Shown here: one piece after another, positions 10,429 through 23,093 of the stretch
Position numbering within the stretch: the stretch's first letter is position 1
Layout: every line of letters begins with the position of its first letter
Source of the DNA: Didymella arachidicola
Lineage: Eukaryota > Ascomycota > Dothideomycetes > Pleosporales > Didymellaceae
Length of the DNA: 64,000 nucleotides
NCBI GenBank assembly: GCA_016630955.3
Contig: CM049992.1
Coordinates: forward strand, 310,001-374,000
Direction of reading: 5' to 3'
Notes under the pieces: model-generated
Told to the model about the DNA's origin: nothing
Databases searched by the model: none
Seen by the model: only the letters and a program-made list of their open reading frames with translations
Translations under genes and position numbers: made by a program

Positions 10429-13098
10429 TCAATAATACTCCGGTAGATTCGAAAATGTATCCAGCCCATCCACCCCATTACTCGGACACTTCCAATCGCG
10501 ATCATACGCCGTCTTGGGCAAAATCCCCGCCGCCAACCCCCTCCTATAACTCCATTGCGTCGCCTTCTCCGTCTCCCACGTCCAGTAGAACCAGCCCCAG
10601 CCCGCCTCAAACGCATCCATCTGGCCAATCGCAAACTGGTACAGCCACTTCTTGTAATCGGACGTGTAGGTGCTGGGGTCGGCGTTTGCGGGGTCGCAGC
10701 TGCACTTGCCCTCGACGGGACACTGGGGTTTGAGGATCGAGGTGGAGGAGTTGCCCGTGTTGTATGTGCCTTCCCAGCGGGTGCCGATGTTGACGTTGTT
10801 GATGTACTGGGTGCAGTCTGTATCTGCCTGGCTCCATTCGCCGCACATGGTGGGTCCGAAGCCGGTGTCTTTGTCCATGGAGCGCTGCGATTGCTGGGTC
10901 CATGCGGAGCAGGCGAAGTTGAGCTTGTCCCTGTGGCCGAGGGAGAGCTGGTCGACGTTGAAGATGACGTATTGATGGACGTCGAGGAGCAGGTTGGCGT
11001 TGCCTTGCAGTTTGCCCTGCCAGTTGTCTAGCCCCATGAATCCGTCGCCGAAGACGATGACAGCGGAGATGTTGTCATTGCGGATCTGTGTGATGGCGGT
11101 TTGCGTCCAGTTGACTACGCGCTGGGTGTCGAGTTCGACGTTGCGCGGCTCATTGACCAGGCCGTACATGGTGACCACATTCTTGTACCGCGGCTGTGCG
11201 AAGAACACAGACAACTTGTGGTGAATGTCCAGTGTGCGCTGAGCATTTAGGTCCCCGTCTGTGCCGTTCAACCACCCGATGACGCCCTGGCGACCGCTAT
11301 GGTTCCAACCGTTTTGGCTCCCCGGCGCGCCGTGCAGGTCCAGGTTAACCCGCAGCCCGTTCTGGCGGCAGTATTCGATGCCGCGCAGGAGGTAACGCCA
11401 GGACACTTGTGCGAGATATGGATCGCCGTCGTAGATCTGTACGATCCAGTAGCCAAAGGGGAAGCGCACGTGGTCCATGCCCGCGGCGCGAATCTCCTTA
11501 AAGGTCTGCTTGGTGATGAAGGAAGAGTAGTGTTGCTCGAGCTTCTGCTTGGCGGTCGTAGGTCCGAGTTTCGTCATGAGCGTGTATTCGTCGACGATGT
11601 TGTCGCGGGCGCCGAAGTTCTCGAAGAAGGAGGGTGTGATGAAGGGCTCGATGTTCAGCCAGCCGCCAACGTTGACGCCGCGGATCGGCATCTTGCCATA
11701 CTGGAAGGAATCCTGCAGATTGGGGACCTTGGAGTTGGCTTGGACGTCGTCGTTCCAGGTTGAGTTAAGGCCGATGATAGGGAGGCCGCCAACGAGTGCG
11801 TTGGTGTAGGTGACGTTAAAGTCTTCTGTATCGTACCATGACCAGGGATCGAGTATGCCTCCCTTGTCTGCCTGTGGCACGCTGTTCGGATCCTTGCCAT
11901 CCAAGTTGCTGTTCTTTGGTCCCGACTGCCCAGCCCCAGTGCTGCTTTGCTGTTTGTCATTGCTCTTCTTGTTGGACATCAGAACCGCGATGGGGATGAT
12001 GATAGCCAGAAGTACAAGCACAGAAACGACACCAATGATGATCTTTTTCCGCTTCTTTTTCCTCGCCTGCTCCTCCGCCGATAGCACAGTCGGCACGCTG
12101 CCTGCCCCGCCGCGCTTCTCCATCATGTACTGATACTCGTCGTCGTCGTCGTCGTCGATGCCACCCTCTTCAGCCAGTGGCCCGCTCACAACCCTGCTCT
12201 TCCTCCTCTGTTTCTCCCGCTGCCTCCTCTCTCTCCTCTCTTCGATCTCGCTGGCCGTATACCGTGCCTCGTCTCTGCGTCTGCGCTCGCGCTCATCCTC
12301 TGTCCAACTCGCCCTCTTACTCTCCATTCCCGCCAGATCACCCAGGACCACAGCACCGCCTCTTACTTCCCTACTCTGCCTAGTCTTCCTCCTCTCCTCC
12401 TTCCTGCGCCTCCTCTCCTTCTCCTCCAGGATCTCCCTATCGCTGTCCTCAATCTTCCTCCTCTCCTCCTCTCTCTGCGCCTTCTTCTTCTCCTCTTTAC
12501 TCGCCTTGACACGGTCTTTCTCGAGTTGTTTCTCCTTCCGCCGGACTTCCTTGAGGTAGTCATCGTCGTAGTCGTAGCCGCGCCACCCGCCGTTCTTCTT
12601 AGCGACCTCCTTGTCCAGCTTCGCAAGGGCATCGAGGCTCAGCGGCGCGGCAGGCTTGGAGTTGCGGTCGCTGGTGCTAGGCCGCCGGCTGCGGCGCCGC
12701 GGCGCAGCGCTGTCCCATTCCGAGTCGCTCTGATACCTGCTGTCGCGGTTGAGGCCGGTGGAGTCGCGGCGCGTGCGGGAGGCGCGGTGGGCGCGCGGGC
12801 TGTCGAGGGGAGCGTGGGAGGAGCTGCGTGGTGCTTGGGATGAGTCTCGCTGCGGTCTGCTTTCGCTCCGCGATTGGTAGCTCGTGCGGGGGCTTTGGCG
12901 AAGCAGTTCGCCCTGGCTGTCTGTTGCGCGGTGGCCTTTCCTGCGCCTGCCCTCGTGCTCGTACGGGGTGTTCGTGCTCTCGCGTCGCCTGCGCGGGCGG
13001 TCGGTGCCAGACGTCTCGCCGTTGGATTCGCGGCGCCTGCGACGTTCGTCACCGCGCGGCCGGCGGTGCGACGGGTCGCGCTCCGAGTCGGTGGGCAT
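10429..13098 (-). CDS. exgD: Membrane-anchored exo-beta-1,3-glucanase (GH5), glucan 1,3-beta-glucosidase D type
   Basis: A single exon encoding 889 aa from the ATG at 13098; the frame stays open further upstream but those residues look non-coding. Residues 1-345 are Arg/Ser/Glu-rich, presumably cytoplasmic, with long charged stretches. One transmembrane helix follows (about 351-372, IIIGVVSVLVLLAIIIPIAV) with Lys/Arg on its inner side, giving a type II topology with the catalytic domain outside. The GH5 domain (about 440-889) carries HGAPGSQNG, the acid/base Glu650 in NEP and the nucleophile Glu754 in GEWSQ. The domain arrangement and length match the ExgD class of filamentous fungi, which trims cell-wall beta-1,3-glucan. 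Both catalytic Glu are intact. The C terminus ends in LDTFSNLPEYY. Confidence 0.93.
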   Translation of the reverse strand: MPTDSERDPSHRRPRGDERRRRRESNGETSGTDRPRRRRESTNTPYEHEGRRRKGHRATDSQGELLRQSPRTSYQSRSESRPQRDSSQAPRSSSHAPLDSPRAHRASRTRRDSTGLNRDSRYQSDSEWDSAAPRRRSRRPSTSDRNSKPAAPLSLDALAKLDKEVAKKNGGWRGYDYDDDYLKEVRRKEKQLEKDRVKASKEEKKKAQREEERRKIEDSDREILEEKERRRRKEERRKTRQSREVRGGAVVLGDLAGMESKRASWTEDERERRRRDEARYTASEIEERRERRQREKQRRKSRVVSGPLAEEGGIDDDDDDEYQYMMEKRGGAGSVPTVLSAEEQARKKKRKKIIIGVVSVLVLLAIIIPIAVLMSNKKSNDKQQSSTGAGQSGPKNSNLDGKDPNSVPQADKGGILDPWSWYDTEDFNVTYTNALVGGLPIIGLNSTWNDDVQANSKVPNLQDSFQYGKMPIRGVNVGGWLNIEPFITPSFFENFGARDNIVDEYTLMTKLGPTTAKQKLEQHYSSFITKQTFKEIRAAGMDHVRFPFGYWIVQIYDGDPYLAQVSWRYLLRGIEYCRQNGLRVNLDLHGAPGSQNGWNHSGRQGVIGWLNGTDGDLNAQRTLDIHHKLSVFFAQPRYKNVVTMYGLVNEPRNVELDTQRVVNWTQTAITQIRNDNISAVIVFGDGFMGLDNWQGKLQGNANLLLDVHQYVIFNVDQLSLGHRDKLNFACSAWTQQSQRSMDKDTGFGPTMCGEWSQADTDCTQYINNVNIGTRWEGTYNTGNSSTSILKPQCPVEGKCSCDPANADPSTYTSDYKKWLYQFAIGQMDAFEAGWGWFYWTWETEKATQWSYRRGLAAGILPKTAYDRDWKCPSNGVDGLDTFSNLPEYY

Positions 13099-14347
13099 TG
13101 GCCTGCCTCGAGCCTCGCGTGGGTGCGAGGAATGCGTGAGATGTGCGGGGTGGGAATGAGGCTGAAGCAGGTCGAGCTGCAGGGACTGCGCGCTTGTGGA
13201 ACGGGAACGACAGTGACAGCAATGCAGCGCGTGGTAAGAATACCATAAACGCTGAGAAGCAGAACAGTAAAACGATGACCAATTCAATATGTACAATGGC
13301 GCACCGCGCAGCACAGCGCAGCAGGTGTTCCAAGGCCCTGGTTCCTTGACGGCTGAGGCGCCAGTCACCACAGCAACGGCTGTCGACGTGGCTAAGTGCA
13401 GGCTTGGTCACCGACCTTGGTTCAGCGGCCTTCTCTTGACCTTAGGCCGTGTCAGGCTTGGAGCCTCTGAGCGCACGCTTGACCCTTGGAGCCTGGCATT
13501 CTGGCACGCTTCCAAGGCTGCACGAGTCATCCTGAGACTTGGTACGATATCTTGGGTGCTAAAGACGTGGGTCAAGACGGCAGTCGGGTTGTGGAGCTCA
13601 CTGATTGTGGATTCTTTAGGTGCGGCAGACGGTGTGGAATTCCGTTGACTGATGAGCAGCATGTCAATCATAGTGGGTTGTCTAAGTGCATCTCAAGAAT
13701 ATGGTGCTGTAATTGCGGCCAATAATGAGGCCGCGCGGGCAAGCATGTGCACGAAGATCTGCTTTGCCGCCAAACCCAGTCGATTGAAATGATTGACATC
13801 ACATCACGTGCCATCGACTCGATTCCAAGAACGAGTCGGTTGGCCGCAGAGAGGATGATGACATGAGTCGGAGAATAGATAGTCTATCGGGCGTTCAATA
13901 TCTGTGCAATACACGCAATAAGGGGATAGCTTTGAGGAATATGAGTGCTTGTGCGCAATGATCAACTCGTTTTGCAAAAAGACAGTAATGTGGTAATAAT
14001 TGAAGTCGCTATTAGATGATGATGCGCTCGCATCTATGGTATCATTAAGTAAGAAAAAGAGATGCGATCGGACTCAGGCCGTGCTCCTGATAGAGCCTAT
14101 ACAAAGCCTGCGATAGTGCTTGCGTGTACCCGTGCGTCTCTGATCGCGGTCGTCCGCGGGCGGATGCGCGTGCCGTAAAAATGCGTACATTGCAGCTCAC
14201 TCCCAACTGCCGTCTCAGACGAGATCATGTGCCTATTACATGGAGAAGCTGCAATCGGCGCGGCAGCCCTGCTAAGGGAGGGGCAAGTCTGTCGCTGTCA
14301 TGTGACAATGGAGCTGACGCTCATGTGTGCGTGATGGTTGTCGGCGC
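13099..14347. other. Intergenic region upstream of exgD
   Basis: About 1.25 kb between the exgD start and the NMN adenylyltransferase stop (both minus strand). It presumably contains the exgD promoter and leader and the 3' UTR of the next gene. I found no convincing gene. A short direct repeat CTTGGAGCCT occurs twice near 13456-13494. The part from about 13740 to 14110 is richer in A/T and appears empty. Confidence 0.55.
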
Positions 14348-15274
14348 TCAAGACGAGGCGACGGCGGACGAGCTTGCGTTGTCAGGGGCCTTGCTCTTGC
14401 CCGTATCAGCCGCCTTTGACTTCTCGTCGTCGGAAGCGTAGAGGCCGTGCTCATAAATGTAATCAACAACCTGGTCCGGAATGTAGTAACGAATGCTCTT
14501 TCCACGCTTACGGAAAAGACGAATCTTGGTGGAAGAGACATCGTTCTGGATGAGCTGTGGAATAACACGAATGTTGTCTTTCCACTCTTGCAAGCTGACG
14601 AGGGCATCATCTGCGCAATGTTAGCATTGCGCACTTTGAGAGAAGGGATTTGAATACATACCAATGTCAGTGCCGCTGCGCTCGAGGATGAAAGCACCAT
14701 AGACACCCAGAATCCTGCATAGATCCTCCTTGGCCCAAAGTCCAGGAGTGCTCATGGTCTGGATCAGATCGGCGCCAGCGAGCAGAGCAACATGGACCTT
14801 CTTCTTCTCACCGGTCGAAGTTGCAATGCCACCCATGACCTCGTTCAGCTCGTGGTCAAAGTGGTCCAGGACTTTTACCGTGGGCATGTACTCCTTGTGA
14901 AGTGGCTCCCACGGGTCAACACCAATCCAATTCGAGCTGTCGCGTACGGCGATCCTGGTCATGTTGATCCGGTGGTGCGCAGAAGCCAATCCGGCCTTCT
15001 TGTAAGCGTCGCCGACAGGACTGAAGAAGCCGCCAACGACTTCATATTCGGTTTCGAATTCGCAGTAGTCTGTGGCCTCTTCGAACATGCGGAGGTGGAG
15101 GTTGGTGGGTGGGGAGAAAGACCCGCAAGACACGAGGACGAGTGGTATTTTCTCGTCGTTGGAAAGCGTCTTCTTGAGCCTATCCGCCGGGAACCGGTAG
15201 TTGTCCAGTGTCATGGTTTCGGTGTCGTCGAGTCCAGCGTCGCGGGTGATGTCGCTGTTCGATATCGAAGTCAT
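14348..15274 (-). CDS. NMA1: Nicotinamide/nicotinate mononucleotide adenylyltransferase
   Basis: Two exons, 15274-14662 and 14610-14348 (intron 14661-14611, GTATGT...GCGCAG with CTAAC), encode 291 aa. It joins NMN or NaMN to ATP-derived AMP to make NAD or deamido-NAD, the last shared step of NAD synthesis. The nucleotidyltransferase signature is GSFSPPTNLHLRMFE near the N terminus and the ATP-binding SSTKIRLFRKRGKSIRYYIPD near the C terminus; the splice joins GTDI to DDALVSLQEW in frame. I chose the ATG at 15274 (AAC before ATG, A at -3) because the conserved part starts soon after. An in-frame ATG at 15466 would add 64 residues rich in Arg/Ser/Thr and poor in acidic residues, resembling a mitochondrial presequence. 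The C-terminal 25 residues are Lys/Ser/Ala-rich. Confidence 0.93.
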
Positions 15275-17458
15275 GTTCACAGTCGTGTGTGTGTTGCGTG
15301 TGACTGGGAACTTGGTTGGTCCGGGAGCGAGGGGCTTCCTCCGCTCGGAGGTTCGCCGGCTATGGGGTGAAAGGCAGAGGGTGCGGCCGAGTGGGGCTAC
15401 AATTGGCGTTCTTGTCGCAGTCTTGAATCTGACAGGGAAAGTTAATTGGGGGCGGCGCAGCGACATTTGTTGGAGCAAACTCACAAGAAATAGCGTCTTC
15501 AGATGTTGACTGCGAGGCACCGGTAGTGGTTCAAGTCGGCCTGGACCTGGATGGTGAGGTAAGACGCGAGACTAGGCGACTTCCGGTTGTGGAGGGGCAA
15601 AGTTCGACGGCGGGCAAGTGGGTTGATAGGTCAGCGTCAAGAGCGGGTTGAGGGAGGTGAATGCTGAGGGGACTGCAGGACGAAGGGAGGAGGACTGGCT
15701 CCATTTTGTAGTCTGGGTGTAGCTCCAGGCTGCGGTTCAGGTAATCCCCACTGCCGAGTAGTAGGCGGCCAGAGCCCGTCTGAGTTCGAGACGATCCAAG
15801 GACCAGTGCCCGCAGTTACCGGCTACGAACCGCGCTAGAGCCAACGCCTGGAGGTCTCCTGCAAAGAATCGTGCGTCTGCAGGTGAAACCTCTGCTGAGT
15901 CCGAATATTCGCCAACACTGGACATGATTCCCGAACTTGGCGCTCCTCCTTGCAGCAAAAGCAGATCCTCACGTGCGCCAATTGCGCGATCGTCGGCCTT
16001 CTCCCCACCTTCGCTGTCGTCCGCGCTTCGGCCTTGAGATTAGGGCGGTGGGATGCTGAGAAATCGAATGTGTTGGTGCAGGTAATGTGTCGACCGATCT
16101 TTGCCGTGACGCGGCCAATCCTACAATCCATTGAGACTGCAAAGGAAGCTTGGGCTCTCGTGCCCACAACAGTGCAACAGTCAAAATGAACTTTGCTGTG
16201 CAGTCCGAGTCAGAACAGCCGCGTTATGTCCAAATTACGCACTGGTTTTGCACGAGTTGTTTCGCGCACTCATAAGGCAATAGATGCATTCTACTATAGC
16301 CTTCGCAACGATGGTCCTTGGCTTTGAAAATAATTAAAGGTCCTATCCGAGATGGTCGTTCAGTGGCTCCTTCTGGAAGCACGCAAACCCGGAGATGGGC
16401 AGCGCCATACGACGCCTGACTGCGTCCACGGTTCCATGAAATGCCTGGGCAGTGCGACTATGCTGGGTCCCAAAAATACAAAGTAACCATGATTGAAACG
16501 GTAGAAGGCTGGCGTTCTCGTTCGTCCTGGGTTGAAATATCTCCTGCTTATCATTCTCATGGTTGCTCACACTCACTTCAACAGAGGACCCTGACTGATG
16601 TCTGCTCGTTTCTAAAGTGAATAGGAACAATTGGACAATGACACATGAACTGCCAGTCAAGTTACGCAATCGCCGCTGAAGTGGTACACCGTGCTGCAAT
16701 TGGTGAAGTCCACCGTGCCATACCTGCAACTGTAAAGCCTGACATGTGTTCTTGGTCTGACTGTAAGGCTGACGAGGCTGATGTCTGGCTGGGCGGCAGG
16801 AATAGTCGATCATTTCGACCAGAAAGGAACGCGTCCCATGGCCGCAGCCACAGAATATGCTCTTGTCCGTCTGGAATGCTGCACACAGCGCTGGTCCAAA
16901 GCATTTCAAGCACCTAGGAAAGAACAACGCCTGTGAAAGGCATTGGCGCTAGGCTGCTGGCTGGCTGCTGGCCGCTCACTCGATCGTCATTTCTGTTATC
17001 GACAAGCTTAGCGGCCGAGCTGTTCAATGTCACGGCCGTCACTTCACTTGGCCTCACCACATCCAAGCAGATCTACCATTTCTACATTGTTGCAGAACAC
17101 TCCCGAGCGTCACACTCGCTTCGCTGCCGCCAGTCGCCACCCCGAGTCCCACCCTGCTGCTGCCGCATTTCACTGCGTTTGCAGGCAGATTCACCGCACT
17201 CGCTTGAGCACGCCCGCCTACATGGCGACCTATGGACCGTCCTCGTGAAAGCCCCGACCACCAGCGCAACAGCAGGTACGATTACATTTCGCTCGTTTTT
17301 CGACGCCTGCAGTAGTCCACTACGACAACGCGTTCGTTTGCCTCCACTCTCCACCCACACGCAACTTGCTGCTGCCACGGCCCAGAGCTGTCACGGCCGT
17401 CCACTGCGGCAAAGCCAGCGCATGCCATCGAGTTCGTGAGGCATACAATCAGAATCTC
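15275..17458. other. Divergent intergenic region between NMA1 and UFD4
   Basis: About 2.2 kb that should hold both promoters and leaders. The part just upstream of 15274 is open in frame to the ATG at 15466 (see NMA1). Several open frames of 60-190 codons exist on both strands (for example 16343-16927 minus), but none shows a domain, a signal peptide or splice logic. I see no RNA gene. Confidence 0.5.
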
Positions 17459-20400
17459 ATGTCGTCCAGAGTCACACGCTCGTCTGCGAGGCCTTCAGCA
17501 GGCTCCTCCAACGAGAATCCGCCGAACCCTCCCGCCCCTCCTCCCCCCCACTCCGTGCCTGCCCCTTCTCGCAAACGGAAGAAGACTGCTGTTGAGTCAA
17601 ATCCAGCACAGTCCAACGAGACAGCGGACACACCACCGATACGTAGTGGCCGTGCTAAGCGCGCCAAGGTCGAGCCAGAGAGCTCTTCTGCTGCAACATC
17701 ATCACGGTCTAGGAAGGCAAAAGGCAAAGCAGCCATGTCGTCATCTGGGTACGTTGAAGGTGGTTTACGTGAGGCGTATATGCTGACGGGTGAAAGTCCA
17801 TCAACCGATCCAGCAGCAGAGAAGTCTTCACGGCGAGGGAAAAGCGGCCGTAAGAGCACAGTCTCAGGTGAAAGCTTGCGGCCCTGTGGAGGTTCTTCAT
17901 CACATACTGAACGAATCTTAGGCACTCCCTCCACATCACGACGCAACTCACGAAAGTCTACGAAGACGGACGAAGATACAAACATGGAAGAGGCACCGGG
18001 GACCAAATCAGAAGACGAGCCACACACACCAGGCGACGAGCCCACGAGCGACGATGAGAATGACGACAATGATGGTGGTGCCGGAACGCGTTATGATGAG
18101 GACGATGATGAAGATGACGACCCCTTCGCCAGCGGCTTCCTTGGGCGCAACCCACACGCCAGTCTCTCCGCGCTTCGGCAGCTTACCGGAATGTTGTCCG
18201 GCACAGCCTCGCGGCTGCGGGGCATCTTGGAACAGTTGAAGTCATCAGATGTGTCATTGCAGCTCATTGCTCTGCAAGACTTATCCGAGGTGCTTCTCAT
18301 GGCTAGCGAGGATATGCTGGCTGGCCACTTCTCGCCAGACGTATACGTGAAGGAGCTAGTGAAGCTGATGCAGCCGAACGACTTTACTGGCGAGGAAAAT
18401 CCAGAAGTCATGCTACTGGCGTGCAGATGTCTGGCCAATCTGATGGAAGCCTTGCCTTCCGCAACAGCGAATGTCGTATACGGAGGCGCAGTACCGGTGC
18501 TATGCTCGAAGCTGCTTGAGATCGACTTTATTGACCTCGCAGAGCAGAGCCTGAGCACGCTGGAGAAGATATCGGTCGAGTTCCCCACACAGATCGTACG
18601 GGAAGGTGGTCTGACGGCATGTCTGACCTTCCTTGACTTCTTCGCTACCAGCACACAGCGGACAGCAGTCACAACAGCCGCGAATTGCTGCCGCAATATC
18701 CCCGACGACTCCTTTGCGACCGTACGCGATGTCATGCCAATTCTGGAAAACATTTTGAACAACAGCGACCAGAAGGTCGTGGAGCAGGGCTGCATCTGTG
18801 TTTCGCGGATCGTGCAGAGTTTCAGGCACCAGGAGAACAAGCTCGAAGAGCTGGTCAGTCCAGGATTGCTCAAGGCGATTCTTGCGCTTCTGCTCCCTGG
18901 AACAACAAATCTTATCGGACCTCACATCCACACCATGTTCTTGCAGGTCATTGCCTACACCGCCAAGGCAAGCCCACGGCTGTCGGCTGAGCTGCTCAAG
19001 ATGAACGTGGTCGACACCTTGTATCAGATCCTCACGGGCATCTCTCCGCCTAGCGGCACAGACGACGTTGCAACTAAGATTGATTCGGTTGTCATTATGC
19101 AGGCGCTGATCCACCGACCGAAGGATCAAGTGTTCGAAACTTTGAATGTGATCTGTGAGCTTTTGCCTGATGTCACAAATGACGGGTTGTCGTATCTGGA
19201 AGACCTGTTCGATGCCGGTTACCCTGGACGCGACCATCCACCGCTGTCTTCTGAGGGCAAGCAGTCCAGCAACGAGAAGCGCGTGGAGCTCTTCGAGGAA
19301 TGCAAAACCGAAGTTAAGCGCTTCGCCGTCATTCTGCTGCCCACCCTTACAGACGCCTACTCGAGCACCGTCAATCTGAATGTGCGACAGAAGGTACTCA
19401 CAGCGCAGTTGAAGATGCTATCCAATCTGGACACCGACATTCTCGAGGAAGCATTGCGTGTTGTACCGTATGCATCGTTCCTAGCCTCGATCTTCTCGCA
19501 GCAAGATCACCCTACTCTGGTGACCTATGCACTTCAAGCCGCCGAGTTGCTATTAAAGCGCCTGGAATCCATTTACCGATATCAATTTTACCGTGAGGGC
19601 GTCATTGCAGAAATCTCTGTGCTGGCAAACCGACCCAGCAAAGCCCTGGAAGTTCGTACCAAGGAGGCAAAGCCGGAGTTTGATGTCGAGATCATTCAAG
19701 AATCCACTGCAGATGCTGCGACTGCGGCAGGTCAAAAAACCGAGACAGAGGTTCCGGAGCCCATGGACGTTGAGCCGCAGTCCGAGGATAACAACGATGG
19801 TGAAGAGTACGAGGAAGACGATCACGACGATAATGAAGAAGACCAAGAAGACGACGACGATGATGATTCTGATTCGTCTTCTTCGTCCGACCACAATGCT
19901 CCATCATTTCCCAATGTCGACGACATCATCACTATGCGCGCCAAGAAGTTCATCGAAGTCCATGAGAAAGATAGCGATAGTTCTGTACGAGCAAAAGCTT
20001 CCGCGGTATTGGATGATCTGAAGTCACTCGCGGCAGACCTCAAAGAAAGCACATTGCAAGGCAACACGTCCGATTGTGCAGGGTTGTTCGCCCGTCTGGC
20101 CAAGTATTTCGAGGGCGATGCCTTGGAGAGCATCACTAGTTACGAGTTGAAGTCATCTAAGATCGTGGATGTACTGCTGGAGGTGTTCTCTGCTGACATC
20201 CCTGGCAGTAGCACTGATCCACGGTCGTTGTTCCTGGAGGCGTTCATGGGCACCAGCAATAAGAACAAGATCAAGACCGCTAGCAGCGCATCTCCTGCAA
20301 CTCCGTTCAGCGTCCTGGTGAGCAAGCTCCAAGACCTGTTGAGTAGGTCGGAGCACTTCGAGGTAATCACTGTTCACCAAAATTCCTACGATGGTCGTGG

Positions 20401-23093
20401 TAGTGCTGCGAGCATGCTGGCAAAGCAACTTCGACTCAAACTTGTTGCCGAGGACGATTCCGGCATTCCCAAGTCATACCGCAACATCATGGTTTCAATC
20501 CATGCTATCGCTACGTTCAAGGCACTGGACGACTACCTTCGACCACGCATGCATGTGGCTGCAGAGCGGCCGCGAGGCAATAGAACACGCGATCACTTCG
20601 CTGCCTACGCTCAAGCTCTCGCCGAAGGACGTGCACCTCCGCCTCCGGAGACGCCCAGCGAGTCGAACAGCCGCCATTCGAAGAAGTCTTCGAAGTCGAA
20701 GTCAAAGTCAAATGAGGACCCCGAAGCTGGGCCAAGCTCCGCACGAGAGAAGACTCGTCGCTCAAGCCGCCGTCAGCAAACACAGCCCCCGCCTCCTCCC
20801 CCACCACCGGCCCCGAAGGCTCGCTCAAGCAGTAGTCAAGATCCACTCGAATGTGCAGACGAGGAGCGCCTGTCCGACCAAGAGTCGATGGACGAGAACG
20901 CTGCACTGAATGCTATTGTCGATGAGCTCGAACAGGAACTTGATGATGAGCTTGAGGATGCGCTTGACAACGACGAGCCCGACCCATCCGCTGTTAGTGT
21001 GGAGGTTGCATCCACTGGCAAGGCTGTAGCTCGTAAGGAAGATGGTACCCGCATCGCCACACCAGTACCGGGCACCCCGTCAGCGAAACCTTCAGAGCGC
21101 CTGAGTACACCTGCCTCGCGCTTGACCGCATTGCTGCAGGATTCTGCCTTGCGCGAGCGCCTATCTTATGCTGCAGCAGTTCAATCGACGCCTCAAGACT
21201 GGCACATTGAATTTAGTGTCAACGACCAGCCCATCTCGGCAGACACCACGATCTACCGTGTTGTGCACTTCAACCAAGCTCAGGCCTCAGATATCTCCCA
21301 GCGAACCGTGTGGAACGCCGTCCATACCATCAAGTTTAAACGTGTAGCTGGTCCGCCACCAAGCGAACCATCTGCCCAGACTCCGCCACCTGAGAGCAAG
21401 GCAGGAGGGCAAGCTATGCCTGCGTCGTTGGACAATCACCCGATAACATCCGGTATTCTTCGATTGCTCAACCTCCTGCATGGTCTGAATTCGCATCTTG
21501 ACGATATCCTCTCTGAAAACAAAGAGCAGATCAAGCTAAACACTGAGCCGCTCTCCCAATTTGTAAACACTAAGCTCACAGCGAAGCTCAATCGACAACT
21601 TGAGGAGCCATTGATCGTAGCAAGCAATTGCCTACCAAGCTGGAGCGAGGACCTTGCTCGCTTCTATCCTTTCCTGTTCCCCTTTGAGTCACGTCATCTT
21701 TTTGTACAGTCAACGTCCTTCGGCTACTCTCGATGCATGACCCGCTGGCAGAATACCCAAGCCAACGATAACCGGAACGATCGTCATCGTGACGAACGAC
21801 CCTTCCTTGGTAGGCTTCAGCGACAGAAGGTCAGAATATCTCGTTCCAGGATCCTGGAATCCGCGATGAAGGTCATGCAACTGTACGGTCATTCTCCAAG
21901 CGTACTAGAGGTAGAGTACTTTGAAGAAGTTGGAACCGGTCTTGGCCCTACCCTTGAGTTCTACTCCACTGTCTCTCGCGAGTTCTCAAAGAAGAAGCTC
22001 AAAATCTGGAGAGAGAATGATTCCAACGGACAAGACGAATATGCTTTCGGAAAGCGAGGCTTGTTCCCAGCACCCATGAGTGCGCAGCAGGCAACTTCGG
22101 AAGATGGCGAGAAGAAGCTCGAGATGTTCAAAGTCCTCGGCAAGTTTGTCGCACGGTCAATGCTGGACTCACGCATCATCGACGTGTCATTCAACCCAAC
22201 ACTATTTCGCCTAAGCGACAGCAGTAGCACTGTAATTACGCCTTCGCTTGCAACCATCAAGACCGTCGATGAAGATCTTGCGAAGTCGCTCAGGTTGCTG
22301 AAAAAATTTGCGGATGCGAAGAAGCAGATCGATCATGACCCGAAGATGACTTCTGTGCAGCGCGCAGAGGCAGCTCAAGATATTCGTTTCCAGGATTGCG
22401 CCGTAGAGGATCTGGCGCTAGACTTCACATTGCCAGGCTATCCTGCCATCGAGCTCATCGAGAACGGTGCACACACTGCAGTCACTATCGATAACGTTGG
22501 CCTCTATGTAGAGAGGGTACTGGATCTCACGCTAGGCTCTGGTGTGAAGCTTCAAATCAATGCGTTCAGCGCAGGCTTCTCCGAAGTTTTCCCCTACTCG
22601 GCGCTGCGGGCCTTCACACCGGACGAGCTCGTCATGCTGTACGGTAGGAACGATGAGGATTGGTCACTTGAGACCCTCATGGACTCTATCAAGGCTGATC
22701 ACGGCTACAATCTCGACAGTAAGAGCGTTCGTAACTTGCTCACCGCCATGAGCCAGTACACACCGGAAGAGCGCCGAGACTTTTTGCAGTTCATCACTGG
22801 TAGTCCGAAGCTCCCAATTGGAGGTAAGCATCATTCACACCCAACCGAAGACATACTCTGGACATCTGCGGAGAACCCATACTAACACTTCTACAGGCTT
22901 CAAGAGTCTCACTCCGATGTTTACAGTTGTCTGCAAGCCAGCAGAACCACCATACACGTCCGACGACTACCTTCCGTCGGTCATGACCTGCGTCAACTAC
23001 CTCAAGATGCCCGACTACAGCACTTTGGACGTGCTGCGCGAGAAGCTGAGTGTGGCAGTGAAGGAGGGACAAGGCGCTTTTCATCTCTCATAG
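17459..23093 (+). CDS. UFD4: HECT-type E3 ubiquitin ligase, UFD4/TRIP12 family
   Basis: Two exons, 17459-22823 and 22897-23093 (intron 22824-22896, GTAAGC...CTACAG, with ACTAAC), encode 1853 aa. The N terminus is Ser/Pro-rich and acidic (KSEDEPH, poly-Asp/Glu near 200-225). Residues about 240-650 form an armadillo/HEAT-like helical region (LRQLTGMLSG, LMASEDMLAGHFS), typical of Ufd4/TRIP12. Further acidic and Pro-rich linkers follow, then a C-terminal HECT domain (about 1470-1853) containing YFEEVGTGLGPTLEFY and INAFSAGFSEVFP. The catalytic Cys1820 is in PSVMTCVNYLK, encoded by the small last exon. In the family this ligase extends ubiquitin chains on ubiquitin-fusion and N-degron substrates. 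The start at 17459 is the first usable ATG in frame. Confidence 0.95.

Noticed and set aside
11299..11763. 154-codon plus-strand frame within exgD
   Set aside because: Antisense to the GH5 catalytic domain, whose active-site motifs define the coding strand.
16343..16927. 194-codon minus-strand frame upstream of UFD4
   Set aside because: No domain, signal or splice structure; irregular Cys/Gln-rich composition; could be chance in a 2.2-kb spacer.
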